Positions 46,561-58,752 of a stretch of DNA of 64,000 nt are shown here, piece by piece. Numbering within the stretch: the first letter of the stretch is position 1; each line of letters opens with the position of its first letter. This DNA comes from Lunularia cruciata (Eukaryota > Streptophyta > Marchantiopsida > Lunulariales > Lunulariaceae). The notes under the pieces were generated by a model, which saw only the letters and a program-made list of their open reading frames with translations, ran no database searches and had not been told where the DNA came from. Both the position numbers and the translations under genes were made by a program. The stretch is taken from positions 38,480,552 through 38,544,551 of the forward strand of contig OX419756.1 in the NCBI GenBank assembly GCA_948567375.1. The letters run 5' to 3'.

Positions 46561-47654
46561 CACGTATCACTTAGCTCAAAGTGCATTGTGGTGACTCAAT
46601 ATTGATGTACTTGTGGTCTAATCAATAAAAACGGGTTATTCCCTTGAGAATATAGGTAGGAGATGACTAAAACAAGATGAATGATGACAATGATTACAAT
46701 CTATTATTATGTGTTTAACCTCTAGGGCAACATCATTCATAGAAGAAGGTAATGTTGCCAAAATGAGTGAAAATACAAAACACTAGGCAATCTACTCTCC
46801 AATGTAAAAGTAAAGGAGATAGCTAAGGAGGAGTGGGTTCATTCATAACAAAAGTCACTTCATTTGGGAATCTCTTCATTCATCAATCATCTATTCAAGC
46901 TTCAAACTACCAAAGTGTGGTTTGTAGGAGCTACGATTCATATAGTACTCTTGCCACAAGACATTAAAAATTCAAATTGCTACCATCTTGCACAAATGGG
47001 GTCCTAATAACTTTGCAAACTAAATGGAGTAAGAGGTTTCAAAATTTACATCAATTTAAAGACTACAACAATAACACCACATTCTATCCTTCCTAAAAAA
47101 CACTAGGTTATGGGAGTGTGAAACAATCTGCACTACTCAATCCTATATAGGAGTGTTACTTGACAAGATGCTAAGCTTGTGTAGGCCTACTACCATATTG
47201 TTTTTGACTGTAGCCAAAAACTTGGAGAGATGCACTTTAGTTCCACAAAAAAGCATTATCACACTCCAATGCTTTGGTTTGTACCTCAAGATTCATCACT
47301 TCTAAAATTGTTGAGTCTACAATCATTCATTCAAAGAGTAGACTATTACAAATAGACCAACTCATGAGTCTTGATGGTATAAACTTTGTGTTTACTTGCA
47401 AAATAAGAATGCACCAAATGGACCTAATGACCTTCAAGCCTAAGCCTTTTATACATTTCCAACTTGGCTGCAGAAAGATCCACTGGCTAAAATGGATCAA
47501 AATTTCCTAAGTACATCTCAACCACTCAATCTTGATCATATCTTATCCCTAACCCTAAACCTAATGGTAGGTAGTTGTAATACAAATAGCTAAACATATT
47601 ATCTAAAGATGAAAATTGGTTTGGTAACATTCAAAAGGATGTTATATATGATGG
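46561..47654. other. Intergenic DNA, no gene seen
   Basis: No recognisable coding content. The frame at 47274-47510 lacks motifs. Confidence 0.55.
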
Positions 47655-48167
47655 ACTGAGTAGATCAAATAGAGGTGTCACCAAAAGAGTACTTCTATTA
47701 ATAGGGAAACAGCCAAAAATAGCCAAAAACCTTTAGAGTCAAATTTGAAGGCCTAAATAGATGAATAAGGCCTCAAAAATGAGTGTTCTCTATCCCCAAG
47801 GTAGAAGATGCTGGCCTTCCATCCTTGCTTGTTTGTCTTTTTGAGAGCTTTCCAACAATACCTCATCCATGCGATTATGAGATTCCTACAAAAAAATTCC
47901 CTCAAGTCAAAATAGGTTGATCAACTAAATAGAGCAAGAACCAACATGTCACCCATACAAGTAACTAATCCAAGGATGGAGCACACTGATAGGTCACCAA
48001 TCCATGTATTTGATCCAAGGGTAGAGCTTTATTTGAAGGAATACTCTTTGTTATATAATAAAGACAAGGTGCTCCTTTGGGAAATAAGAGTATTGAGTGT
48101 GAAGCTTTGTGTTTATTCTCTTGTGTTTCTCTTGGAAGTTCTCCTATCCTGAGAACATTATAATAGC
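47655..48167 (+). repeat. Direct repeat, left copy (LTR-like)
   Basis: It aligns with 48478-48990 over about 510 bp. Shared blocks include GTAGATCA-ATAGAGGT, TCACCAAAAGAG, CCATGTATTT and TTGT-TTTCTCTTGG. A TATA-rich stretch followed by ACAATAAAG/ATAATAAAG lies near the right end, as in an LTR. The two copies are only about 310 bp apart. Confidence 0.65.
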
Positions 48168-48477
48168 CACAACTATAATCAACTTAATCAATGTTATTTA
48201 CCTCCAACAGACTAACACTACTTATTGGGTTAGCCCGAGTACCTATTTGCAAAGTATGTACATCCATGAACTTTCTAAGTCTACAAAAAAAGAGCTTATA
48301 GTATGTACAAAGAAACATCTCATCATTGGAAAATGAAAATAACCATGACTATTATTGTAAGACTATGCTCCAATTATTATTCCTTGGTGGGAGTGGCAAC
48401 GTAATACTATTAGCTAGATAAATTATCAAGAGGTGGAAATTTGCTTGTGGATATCTTTAGAGATGTTAAAAAAATGG

Positions 48478-48990
48478 TCTAAGTAGATCAGATAGAGGTA
48501 TCACCAAAAGAGCACTTCCATTGATAGAGCATAGGTTGAAACACACCAACAATTTAAAAGCCAATTTTGGAGGTCTCAATGAATGAATTAGGCTTTGGAA
48601 AATAGAATCTCCAATTGAGATGAATAGGCTTACATTCTCTTCTCCTCACTTTCTTTGGTCAAAATCTTCCAACATTACTACTTCCATGTTATTTTGACCT
48701 TTCTACAAGAAGATTCCAAAATATTCCTTATAGTCAAAATTGTTTGACCAACCAGATGGGACCTAGGCTGACATGTCACCAACCAATAGATCTAATGTAA
48801 GGATGTAGCTTGCAGACATGTCTATTATCCATGTATTTAATCTAAGGATGTAGCTCCCTTGGAAGAGATATTCTCTATTATACAATAAAGTTGAAGTGCA
48901 CCTTTGGAGCATTGTAATATTGAGGAATTAAACCTTGTGTTTCCTCTCTTGTATTTCTCTTGGGGTTTCTCCTATTGTTAAAACATTACA
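48478..48990 (+). repeat. Direct repeat, right copy (LTR-like)
   Basis: Same order of blocks as the left copy, ending TTTCTCCTATTGTTAAAACA. With the left copy and the 310-bp gap it could be a miniature LTR element or two tandem LTRs left by recombination. I saw no unambiguous target-site duplication. Confidence 0.65.
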
Positions 48991-48999
48991 AGCAGGTGG

Positions 49000-51400
49000 T
49001 GCTTGGGACAAACTCTTAGCCTCCTTGCAAATGTGAACTAGGTCCGCAAGCTCCTTTCAATAGCCATCCACAATTTGTTCAAAGTAGGTGTGAGACTCCT
49101 CAAATTTGGTGTTAATGAGTCTTTGCAGTTTCATAGACAATGCCTTGAGTTGCTTGCATGTGTATGTCTTCCTCTCTACCACATCAATTTTAGTGCACAA
49201 AGCCTTTGCCTTTGTTTTTGGAAGGTTTTGTTGGCCATGTGCTCAAATTGGCTGAGTTGCTAGGTGGTCATATGCCAAATAGTCATGAGCAACCCCACTC
49301 ATTTGCTCTCTAGATTGGCTTTTTGGTCTTGAATTTGCTGGTCATCTCATTGCAAATATGCTTTTCTTGCTCCAACATCTTCTCCTATTGTTGTTTGAGG
49401 TTGGTGGATAAGTTGGAGATGCAGAGGTCAATTAGTTATTTCAGATTTTCATATTTGGTCTTAGCCTTCTTATCAACATAGACTTCTTCTAGCTTGCTTT
49501 GAAGCAATGAGAATTTGTTTTCCTAATTTTGTATCTCTACTTTGTGTTGAATTTGGTGGTAGAAGACATACAAGCTATAATCATCAACTTCCTTCTTCAA
49601 CCCTTGGATTAGCCTTTCATAATCCTCTTGATATTTTATTTCCTCCTTTGGAACTCCTTTATGCACTCCTCACTTTCCTTGTTCTTCTTCTCATCTTGGA
49701 TTGGACTAGATGATGTAAATGGTAGATGAAGGCCACTAGTTTCTTCATCTTTGGATCTAGCTTATGGTACAATGGCAAAATTTTTTCCAACACTTCTATC
49801 ACTAGGGTCACAATATGAATGGTATAAGCTACCATTAGCCATGGTAGAGAATTGCCATCTTTGCTCATTTGGCTTCATATGGCCTTCGTTTTTTTGGGTG
49901 CAGGGTCTTGTCATGGCCTAGAATATTTGTCTTCTTTGCTCCATGAGCTAGAGCCACTTTCTTGTATGTGGGATGTCCATACCCGCCCCATTGTTGTTTG
50001 ATGGGAGTTTTGCATTGGCAATGACATCACCTTTTTTTGAATTCCTTCTTGTATTGAGGAAATTAGAGGTTGTCTTGCCAATGTTGTTGGACTTTGGCAT
50101 GATATCCCCGCTTCATTGTTGTTGGTTCCTTTGACAAAATCTGCCATTGGGCAAGTCATTTTGATCTCCATTTCATCTTGTAATGTAAGGTTTCCCCCTT
50201 CTTAAGAACCAAAGTGAGGCATGGAGTCATGGTTTGGAGGTGGATTTTGTAGTTGGTATCTTTCCTATGTCCATTGGATGTACTTCATCTTTGACAAGCA
50301 TGGGTGATGATTAGGTATTGTCATTTGGTCCTTCTTCTTCTTTAATTACCATAGGAAAAAAAATTGTGTGAAGGACTCCTTGCTCCTTGACTTTGTGCTT
50401 CGAATAATTGTGACAACTCTTTTATCAAATTCCTCTTGTCCTTGTGATGGACCTTCCTCCCAAGTCAACTTTTATGTCTCAATTTTACTCCCACTATCCT
50501 TTGATGAAGATCCTACTTCTCAATGTCATTTTTGTTTCTTGGAGGCTTGTACTTTCATTCTAATGATAGGAATCTTTCTCCAAATTGTACTAGAGTTGTA
50601 TGTCTCCACCTCTCATCCAATCCTCCATATTTGTGCATACTCTTTTTCATATTGTGATATTTGGTAATCTCTTTGGGCAAGTTTGGGTCCCCATTGAAGC
50701 AAGGAAGATGATGTAGGTGGGACAAGAACTTCTCCTTCTCTTTTTCCATTGAAAGGTTTATGCTTATGTAGAAATGAACAATGAAGGGGACCACAATGGT
50801 TGCAAAACCTTCAGTCATGTCTTCCCATAACTCGATGCTCCTCTCACAAAACATCCTAGCCCAACTCATTGGCTTTTGCTCATGTACAAGTTGGAAGAAG
50901 ATAGCCTAGTTGTTATTGTTTCAATGATGGTTTGACAAGCAAGGTCTTGCATATCTTTGATTTTATACCCATTTGTGGATTTCTTTCCAATGAGCAAGTT
51001 ATTGATTCTCCACTTCAATCATTTGTGGGACGGCCATATGGGATATCTATATGAATTTCTCAGAATGGTGAGGAATCTATACCCAACACCCATTGCCATC
51101 AATCCTCTGTCCACATCATGGGACATCCTCATAACAACTTCCCACTCAAGTTCTTTATATTTGTGCAAATTTCTTATAACATGGCTACATCCACAAGAAC
51201 CCGATCCCACAACAAGAAGTTTGTTTTTCTTTCTTAATGTTCTTGGTTTGATAGTATAGTCCCCACTCAAAAATCTCAAGAGGCTTGTTCAAAACTTCTA
51301 CTACTTCACCTCTTCTCAACTCAATTCCACTCTTGAGAGTCCGCCCTATCATGGCTGAATATTCAAATTTTGTGATAGTGCAATTCCTTGATTAGCTCCC
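49000..51400 (-). pseudogene. Decayed ORF of the unknown repeat family, copy 2 (inverted)
   Basis: The minus strand at 50869-50555 encodes MSWARMFCERSIELWEDM, then VVPFIVHFYISINLSMEKEK and EKFLSHLHHLPCF. It aligns with copy 1 at PM-WA, PF-VHFYI-NL and KEK-KFL. Downstream, minus-strand stretches at 50171-49911 and 49868-49659, and the region to 49000, contain Q/S-rich linkers and a charged helical segment, again ending in a coiled-coil-like part. Stops are frequent. Its ends are unclear and its function unknown. Confidence 0.5.
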
Positions 51401-54400
51401 ACAATTCCACTTCCTTAGTTCTTGACAAAATTTGGCAATTTGAGATGGAAATTCCATACATGATGTCATATAAGATGTTGGTCATGGAGAGAGAAACACA
51501 AGACTTAGAGAAGTGAAAATGCAAAAATATTTGACTCATAAAGTGGTGTTGGCCTTTTTATAGCTTAACAAAGTGGGTTCTATCCTTTGACCATCGTGGC
51601 ATTTGGTAAAGAGTTGTAATTATCTATTGCATGCATAAGCATAGGCATAAAATGGTCACCAATGGTTCTTTGGTACTGCATATATCTTTTTGTATGATCT
51701 TGAACTGGCAATGGAAACTAGTAGAGTTTTGTATTGTTGGAAAGTAATCATGGCCCTTGTCGTCCTATAGAATCTTGTGAAGTCAATCCTTCCTCATAAT
51801 AGAGTGGTTTGTTTTGTTTGTCGTGCATGTTTGTTGGCCATATGGAATGAAAAAAATGGTCCACCTATAAAGTGTTGTTCTCTTAGAGTGACCTTGTAGG
51901 CCCATTTTGTTGAGGCACCTTGTCCTTCCATATCTTGTGGGTACAACTCTCCCCAAATTATTACTCCTTGCCAAACATGCCTTTTGATGCCTGAATTGGA
52001 CTATTTATAAAAAGAAAAGCAACTAAAAGCAAGGAAAATTGGAGCTCCAAAGGAAGCAGGTCATGACATGCACACAAGCCATAAAATTGATGATATATTT
52101 AAACAAGATGCTTGTCAAGTTCATGTACTTCAAAGCAAAGGTCAATTTTGTCATACAAATGGAAAAATGCAAAGGAGGTTCTTTGTAATACTTGTTCATG
52201 ATAGTGTAAAAATTCATTAGGTCACAAAATGTTTAATAGTCCATCAGCTTGGTAGAGTGAATACAAAATATTTCAAGCCAAAGATCTTTGTGATTATATA
52301 CTACCTACTCACAATGTTTTTTGTGATATCAATTTTGTAGTAAAGACCTTCATGATCAATAGCCTAAGGAAACAAATTAAAATCAAATGACAAAACTAGA
52401 GGGTTGATCTTGCATTGCCACCTAGGCAATCATTAAATAAGTTAGATTAAGGTAAGATAAGCTCATCATATATGATTAGCAATGAGTGATTTACATGTTA
52501 TTAGGAGATTTCTAATAAATTATAGCCATTAGATTTCCTTCACATGAGAATAGGAATAGTATAAAAGGTTTTGCCCAATGTAAACTAGGGTTCATTTTTT
52601 CACTCAACTCAATCATGGAATTGATTTTTTTTCACATGGATTATTACTCAAAGACCTTTATTACCTTTTTTGTATAACTTTTGGATTCTATGCAATGATT
52701 TTTTGCTTAAGGTGAGTAGTGGTGAGGAACTTGAAGGAAGAGCACAAGTGATAGAGTGAATAAAATAATTTGCACTTGTCTCAAGTATTGGATCTTTAGG
52801 GATTTGAAGGATCAATACAATGCAAATAGAGGCTAATGAGGCCAAAAGCATAATAAAGCACAACAAAAATGAAAGCTGGGTGATATGATACTTCCACAAC
52901 TCCTTTAGGATTGCATCTTTTGGGAAATAGGCAATTATTGCAGTTGTAGTAATCAAAATGATAAGACCTTTATAGTGAACATTTAATAGAGTATGAGCAA
53001 TTTTTGGCATGTGCACACAGTTTGTATTGATAAACAACCTTTGGTCATGATGCTCACAAAGTCTAAATCATTAACAAAGCACAAGTGCTAATGACCATTG
53101 ATCCAATTGCATCTTTGGTGGGAAGTGACATGCAAATCAAAGTGACTTTTGTGATTAATGAACTATCTTCTTTAGGACTTATTTAGAGAAAGTCTTTTGT
53201 GAAAGTGATTTTTATTTCCTCTCCCCATAGTGCTCCATTGGGGATGATACTACCCTCTTCTTGAAGTGATTCTTTCCAATAAATTAAACATGAAACAATA
53301 AAGAATTACCATTTGTGAAACTTTTCCTTTGTCTTCTAGTCATTTTGAATTTGTATTTGCTTGAGAGCAACCGGTGGTTTCAATTTACTGCCTTTTGGTT
53401 GACACTAAATCACTATAAGACTATCTATTCCAAATCCCTCTAAATTTTTGAAATAAATTCTTGAAATCAATGAATATATAACATATAATTATTTTATCCC
53501 TTAGAGTAATCTTGAGTAAAGGATATAATCAAAATAGGATAACAAAAGTGTGACAAAATATTACTCAAGAAGGAGGTTTCTTTCACCCAATTTAGTCTAG
53601 TTGCTAGGTTCAATCTCCAATAAATGCTATATAGCTTGGCAAAAGTTTACAAATCATGGTGGTTTTATAGTTGGAGATCTTGCTATCCTTACTTGATAAT
53701 TTTCTATGCATAGATTTAGTATAAATCAGCTTTTTATAAGACTTTTCAACTTGTTAGAAGTGCATGTGGATTAGCTAAGTTTGAGGACAACAAATACTTC
53801 CTTAACATAAGAGTAACTTAACTAAAGAATCGCTTCTCATTATTGATAACTTAGCTATAATCTCGTGAAGTTTTCAATTTAATTAAGTAGTTGAACATCA
53901 CAATGAAGTACTAAGTATATATTCAAAGAATAAATCTTATACATAAAGAATCATACAAGAAGGGTCCAAAGTAGAAGAAGAAGAAGTGTGGTTATCAAAT
54001 ATTCTCTTAAAAAACCTTAAGACTATTCTTCCAATCAAATAATAATCACAAAGCCTTCTTAAAAAACTCTCTTCTTAGACTTGACCAAAACTTTCAACAT
54101 GGGCTTATCTAGAATCATATCGTACATTTATTACTTTAACTCTAGCAAGTTTGAAATCTAGATCAAATCATCCCTTATAAGATCTTCTACTTAGATTTTC
54201 ACTAGAATACCGTTAGAAACACTTTCATCCACCATCTCTTGTGCTATATGTGACTTGAGAGTTTTTTTGTCTTGGATCAAAACTCCACTTGATTGTTGGC
54301 ATAGCTCTTTCAAAAGAAGCAAGATAAAGATGGTCTATATGATGATCAAATTGAACGCTAATTTTATTTTGTTTATCTAGTATTTTAGGTTAGAGGAAGG

Positions 54401-54972
54401 ATAAAGGTAAGATGAAAAATAGATGTATATAATTAGATTTAGATTGTGGATCAAAAATGTGTAAATGAGATGCGCATGTATTTTACAAGAGGGAAAAGAA
54501 GAATTTCTACAAAATTGCAATCCCATGTAGAAATTCATGTATTCAAATTTTTGTTGAAGAAAATAGAAGTATAAATTATAATTTGTAGACTACCAGTTGC
54601 TTTAAAGATTAATAAGTAGTCATTCATGTCATTCAAAAGTATTTATACTAAAGAATTGGCAAAGGTATAATCAACACACTCTTTTAGAGTATTGTGCAAT
54701 TAAAGAGATTGAGACTCAAGGAATTGGGAAGTAGGAGTTCTAGCATAGAAGTCTCTAATCACAAAGAGTCTACTTTTCTGATGGTACATTAATGGACAAG
54801 CAATAGAAAATTTGGAATGTGTTGTATTTATTGGCAAGGTAGATCAACATATTCAATAGTGTAAAGTAATAATTGCAATGTAGCAAGCATATCAACCATT
54901 ACCACCAATTTCAAAGAATAAAATTGCACACACAGATCATAAGAAATCACCTCAAGATTAGAGCAATTTTGC
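51401..54972. other. AT-rich intergenic DNA, no gene seen
   Basis: The open frames present (for example 53037-52648 minus) have no motif and biased composition. No transposon domain was recognised on either strand. Confidence 0.55.
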
Positions 54973-55262
54973 CTTGGTATAAGTTGTAACCTCACAAGAT
55001 CAATCTCATTGATATAATTTTAAGTTTATTCCATGTAGATCCCACTAGAGCCAAATCATCAAAGTCATGCATGGTGTTCCATTCATACCCCTATATCTCC
55101 ACCAAAGTTTATATTAGCTTGGTATAAGTTGCAACCTCACAAGATCAATCTCGTTGATATAATTTTAAGTTTATTCCATGTAGATCACACTAGGGCAAAA
55201 TCATCAAAGTCATGCATGGTGTTCCATTCAAGCTCCTATATCTCCACCAAAGTTTATATTAG
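54973..55262 (+). repeat. Recent tandem duplication of a 145-bp unit
   Basis: Units 54973-55117 and 55118-55262 differ at only a handful of bases and share TATAATTTTAAGTTTATTCC and AAGTCATGCATGGTGTTCCA. A short third partial unit (CCTATATCTCCACCACAGTT) follows at about 55310. The near-identity contrasts with the worn repeats around it. Confidence 0.9.
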
Positions 55263-57056
55263 CTTTACAATTATACCAAATCTTTATCTTAGATGGAAAG
55301 TAGTAGTTCCTATATCTCCACCACAGTTTATTAAATTTGCTCTATCTTAGATTAGAAATTAGTAGTGTATTTGTTTTTATAAACTCATGAATCATCAATA
55401 TTGAGACTTTGAGTTTCAAGGATTAATATTCAAAAGTATTATATCTTCTTTGAGTGATTATATCATTCCTATTTCTTAAGAAATCAATGAATTCTCCCTA
55501 TTCATCTTGCTTGATCTTTTTAATTCCTTATGCCCTACTTTTGCTAGTAGGATGAAAGATCAAGTTTTGACTAGGGTTTCTTTCCCTTGAGAATCCTTTT
55601 TTACATTGTTATTTCATATCAAGTTTTGTAAGTAAAATAAGACCATATAGCACGAGGTTGAGTACATCCTGTTGAGCTTGAATCAATCTAGGTTTATGAA
55701 CATAGACAAAATCAAGAAAGGAAAAAAGTAGCAACCTAGACTGTTTCATTCTCTAACTCTAACAAGCTTTAGATGTCTATATTTTTCACTCTAGCAAGTT
55801 GATTTGCTTGCTTGTTCTTTTAATGAAGAGACTTGAGTTACATTGGTTGTATCAACTTAGGATCTTCAATTCCAACTTTATAACCCCTTGAAACCATTTT
55901 TGACTAGAATAAACTTTGCTTGAACATAAGTAGATGGAGGGGAAGAATGACTCCACCTATATACTAGTCTCGAGTTCTTATAACTATATGAAAATTGACA
56001 TAAGATTTATTTTTGTGTCTACAACCTCTCCTGTGATATTCTCACTCAGTAAAGGTATACAAGTTTTTATATTACCTATGGTATTGTTTGAGTTCTTGAA
56101 TAGCTAATTTGGTATTCTCATGTACCTTCGTAACCCTTGAATCAAAATGACTTGAGAAATTCAAAGTAAAATATCTACCCGAACCTAGAGGACTTTATGA
56201 AATTTTCCCACTAAAATAATGAAAGATACAGGCAACCAAAAATTGCAAGGTACCTTTCCTGGACTTTGTTCAACCTCCCCACCAAATTTTAACTCCGAGG
56301 GATAAAACCATCGAGGATATATAAAAAGAACTAAAAATCCCTAATTGAACATAAGCAATAAACTTCACTCCAATTGGGTAGGGAAATTCACACTACAATG
56401 CACTTAGTTCTTGAGTTAAAGAGTTCGCCCATCTATATAATGAGTTGAATGTCAAAGGTTTAGATCACCTACATTCTAAACCTCTACACGAATCACTGAA
56501 CTTATATGATAGAAACATTTTAATTTTATATAAGTACTTCCACAAAAGTTATTTTGTAGTAGATATGACGTAAATAAGTTGAGATGGTTCTCTAAGTGCG
56601 AAGATATGAAAATGCCGATTGACTCAAGTAACCAAGAAACAAACTATCTCGACGGTTAGAGAGGAGATTAAGTCATTGGGAGCTCGAGAGGTTCTAAGGA
56701 AATTATTAGAGGAAACATTTAAAGTAACTAGCTAAAGTAAAATGTGCAAAAATTAGATATGGTGCAAAAATATACGATTGATGCTACTTTGAACCACTAC
56801 AATTGCAGTATATGTTTTATGTTAAGAAACTCTAATAGATTTAGAGGTCTATTCTCCTTTTTTTTTCTTCTTTCTAGGATAAACATTTAATTTTGTTAAG
56901 AAAATGAACAATTCCAGTAAGGATTGGATGACGATGTTATGTAAATTAGAAACGGATTGTACATGCGATAGAACCTCGAAAATGGAAAAATGCAAAATGA
57001 AACATCTCCTGAAAAGGTGGAGAAAAAAAAGAGGGCGACGGTGGGTGAAAACTGAG
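55263..57056. other. AT-rich intergenic DNA, no gene seen
   Basis: No recognisable coding content. The frames near 56849-57110 lie on a low-complexity purine-rich stretch leading into the LINE tail. Confidence 0.55.
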
Positions 57057-57155
57057 GAAGGCGACCGCATGTGGAAACAAGAAGGATGGAAAGAACCCGT
57101 CAAAGCCTAACAAGGAAAAGACATAGCGAGTAAAATGGGGCTAAGGCCCAGTAGT
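57057..57155 (-). mobile_element. LINE 3' tail, minus orientation
   Basis: The minus strand gives the hairpin GGGCCTTAGCCCC (57137-57149), then TTTTCCTTGTTAGGCTTTGA, GGTTCTTTCCATCCTTCTTG and ATGCGGTCGCC, matching the tail consensus. It is a very short remnant. Confidence 0.75.
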
Positions 57156-57249
57156 ATCGGTAAGAAGAGAAAGGTAACGAAGGGTTACATGGTCTGCTCA
57201 TGTCGATGGACTATCCAGGAACCTACTAGTTTAGTTGGGGCGACTATTC

Positions 57250-57338
57250 TATTGGAACTTAGTTCCATTTTCCTTTCCTTGTAGGGCCTGATGAGGTCTT
57301 CCCATCGTTCTTGTTATCCTACGGGATCGTCCTTTTCC
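57250..57338 (+). mobile_element. LINE 3' tail, plus orientation
   Basis: GGAACTTAGTTCC (57254-57266) replaces the usual GGGGCTTAGCCCC and still pairs perfectly. It is followed by CCTTTCCTTGTAGGGCCTGA, GGTCTTCCCATCGTTCTTG and CCTACGGGATCGTCC. With the tail at 57057-57155 it forms an inverted pair separated by about 95 bp. Confidence 0.75.
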
Positions 57339-58067
57339 CATCCGCAATAGAAAGAAAACAGGCAAAAGTATTATGCCGTACGTTGTGGAATCGCTGACGA
57401 ATCCATGTCCAGGTTCTTATGACTGGGTTCAACGTTCGGGATACAGTTTCGCGACGATCTCCCGGGAAAAGTTCTGGCGGCCACTGAATCTCCTCAACTG
57501 AACCACAGAAAGCGGTATAAGTTTAGGACCTTCTCATTGCTATAGATACTGCACTGTACTCAAGAAAATCACCACTTCCATTACGTACAATATTTCACAA
57601 TCGCTGGATCTGTTCATATTAAACGGGAACAGACAACAATATTCTACTACCGGGTAAAAGCGCAGAGGTTACAGGTTGTATTGATTCACCGTGTTGGAAC
57701 ATTCTCCAGTCAAAAGTTTCAGAAATTCATACTTTACCTGTTTCAAGTCCTAAACCTACGTTAATTTTGCGGAAATCCTCATCAACGTAATGAGATTCCA
57801 GATGCGGGACGTCTCTGAGGACTAAAACTTTGGTTGTCCGACGTGAAGGAATGCAGTACGAAGTGGCTGAGTATTGGCTGGAGCTACTACGTAAGAACTT
57901 ATTTACCAGGCGATTGAACGACGTACTACTGTACTAGAATTTGAGGTTTGGACTTCCCGGCCTTCGTTGCCGATGTCTGGGGCGGAGAGCAAGGGAAAGA
58001 GAACGATAGCAGGAGCAAAGGTGATGCAGCAGCTCCTCTGTGCTGGGTCCGATTGAAGAACCACAGA
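57339..58067. other. Upstream region of the BTB gene
   Basis: Gene-like composition without a recognisable open frame. It probably contains promoter sequence, but no element could be identified with confidence. Confidence 0.4.
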
Positions 58068-58178
58068 AAGGAAGAAGGGAAGGGAGGGGAGGGGAGGGGA
58101 AGGGAAGGGGAAGAAGGGAAGGGAGGGGAAGGGAAGGGAAGGGAAGGGAAGGGAAGGGAAGGGAGAGGAAGGAGGTGG
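58068..58178 (+). repeat. GGGAA/GGGGA satellite tract, G-quadruplex-prone
   Basis: More than fifteen runs of three or four G separated by one or two A on the plus strand, with GGGAA the commonest unit. The tract lies about 575-685 bp upstream of the BTB start codon. Long open frames on both strands through it are composition artefacts. Confidence 0.95.
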
Positions 58179-58752
58179 GGTTCTGCCGAGCGCATAGATC
58201 GCTCACTGGTGCAGCGTCCCGGCGAAAGGAAGGGCAGGGAAGGTTGTAGAAGAGAGAGAGGAGAGGGGTTGGATTTTAGCCGGAGGGGGAATGGGCGTGA
58301 AAGCTGGTGAGGAGGTAAAGGAGGATTTGGAAATGTGGCAGATGTGCATGGGGAGGATTCATGTGTGAAGGTCCGAGGATTTGGTGTAAATTGATCAGAT
58401 GGAAGAGTGAGAAGAGTGATGATGACGGTGAAGGAGATGGTGGTTACAATCTGGAGAGATTGAGAAGGCGGAAGAGGAGGCGGCAGGAGGGTGGAATATT
58501 CATAGTGGATGAGGAGGAGGAGTGTTAAGGAGTGGTGTGGACAGGAAGGAATTGGCACTTTGGAATCCGTTCGGGAAATCAATTAGGTCGAGGATTGTGT
58601 CGCGCTCTGTGTTGAGACCCCTCTTGAAGCATTCCGTCCCCTCTCCCCTCAGAAACTAGGAAGAGGGGAGGGGGGAAAGTGAGGCTTCTGGGACGCAGTT
58701 AAGAATCCCGGGGCGTCATAGTGCAGATTTGGCTTTGCCTGAATAAGTGAGG

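Noticed and set aside
57948-58310. Plus-strand Gly/Glu/Lys-rich frame
   Set aside because: Low-complexity reading of the same G-rich satellite.
57926-58582. 218-codon minus-strand frame rich in Pro, Ser and Leu
   Set aside because: It is the antisense of the GGGAA tract; the openness comes from base composition.
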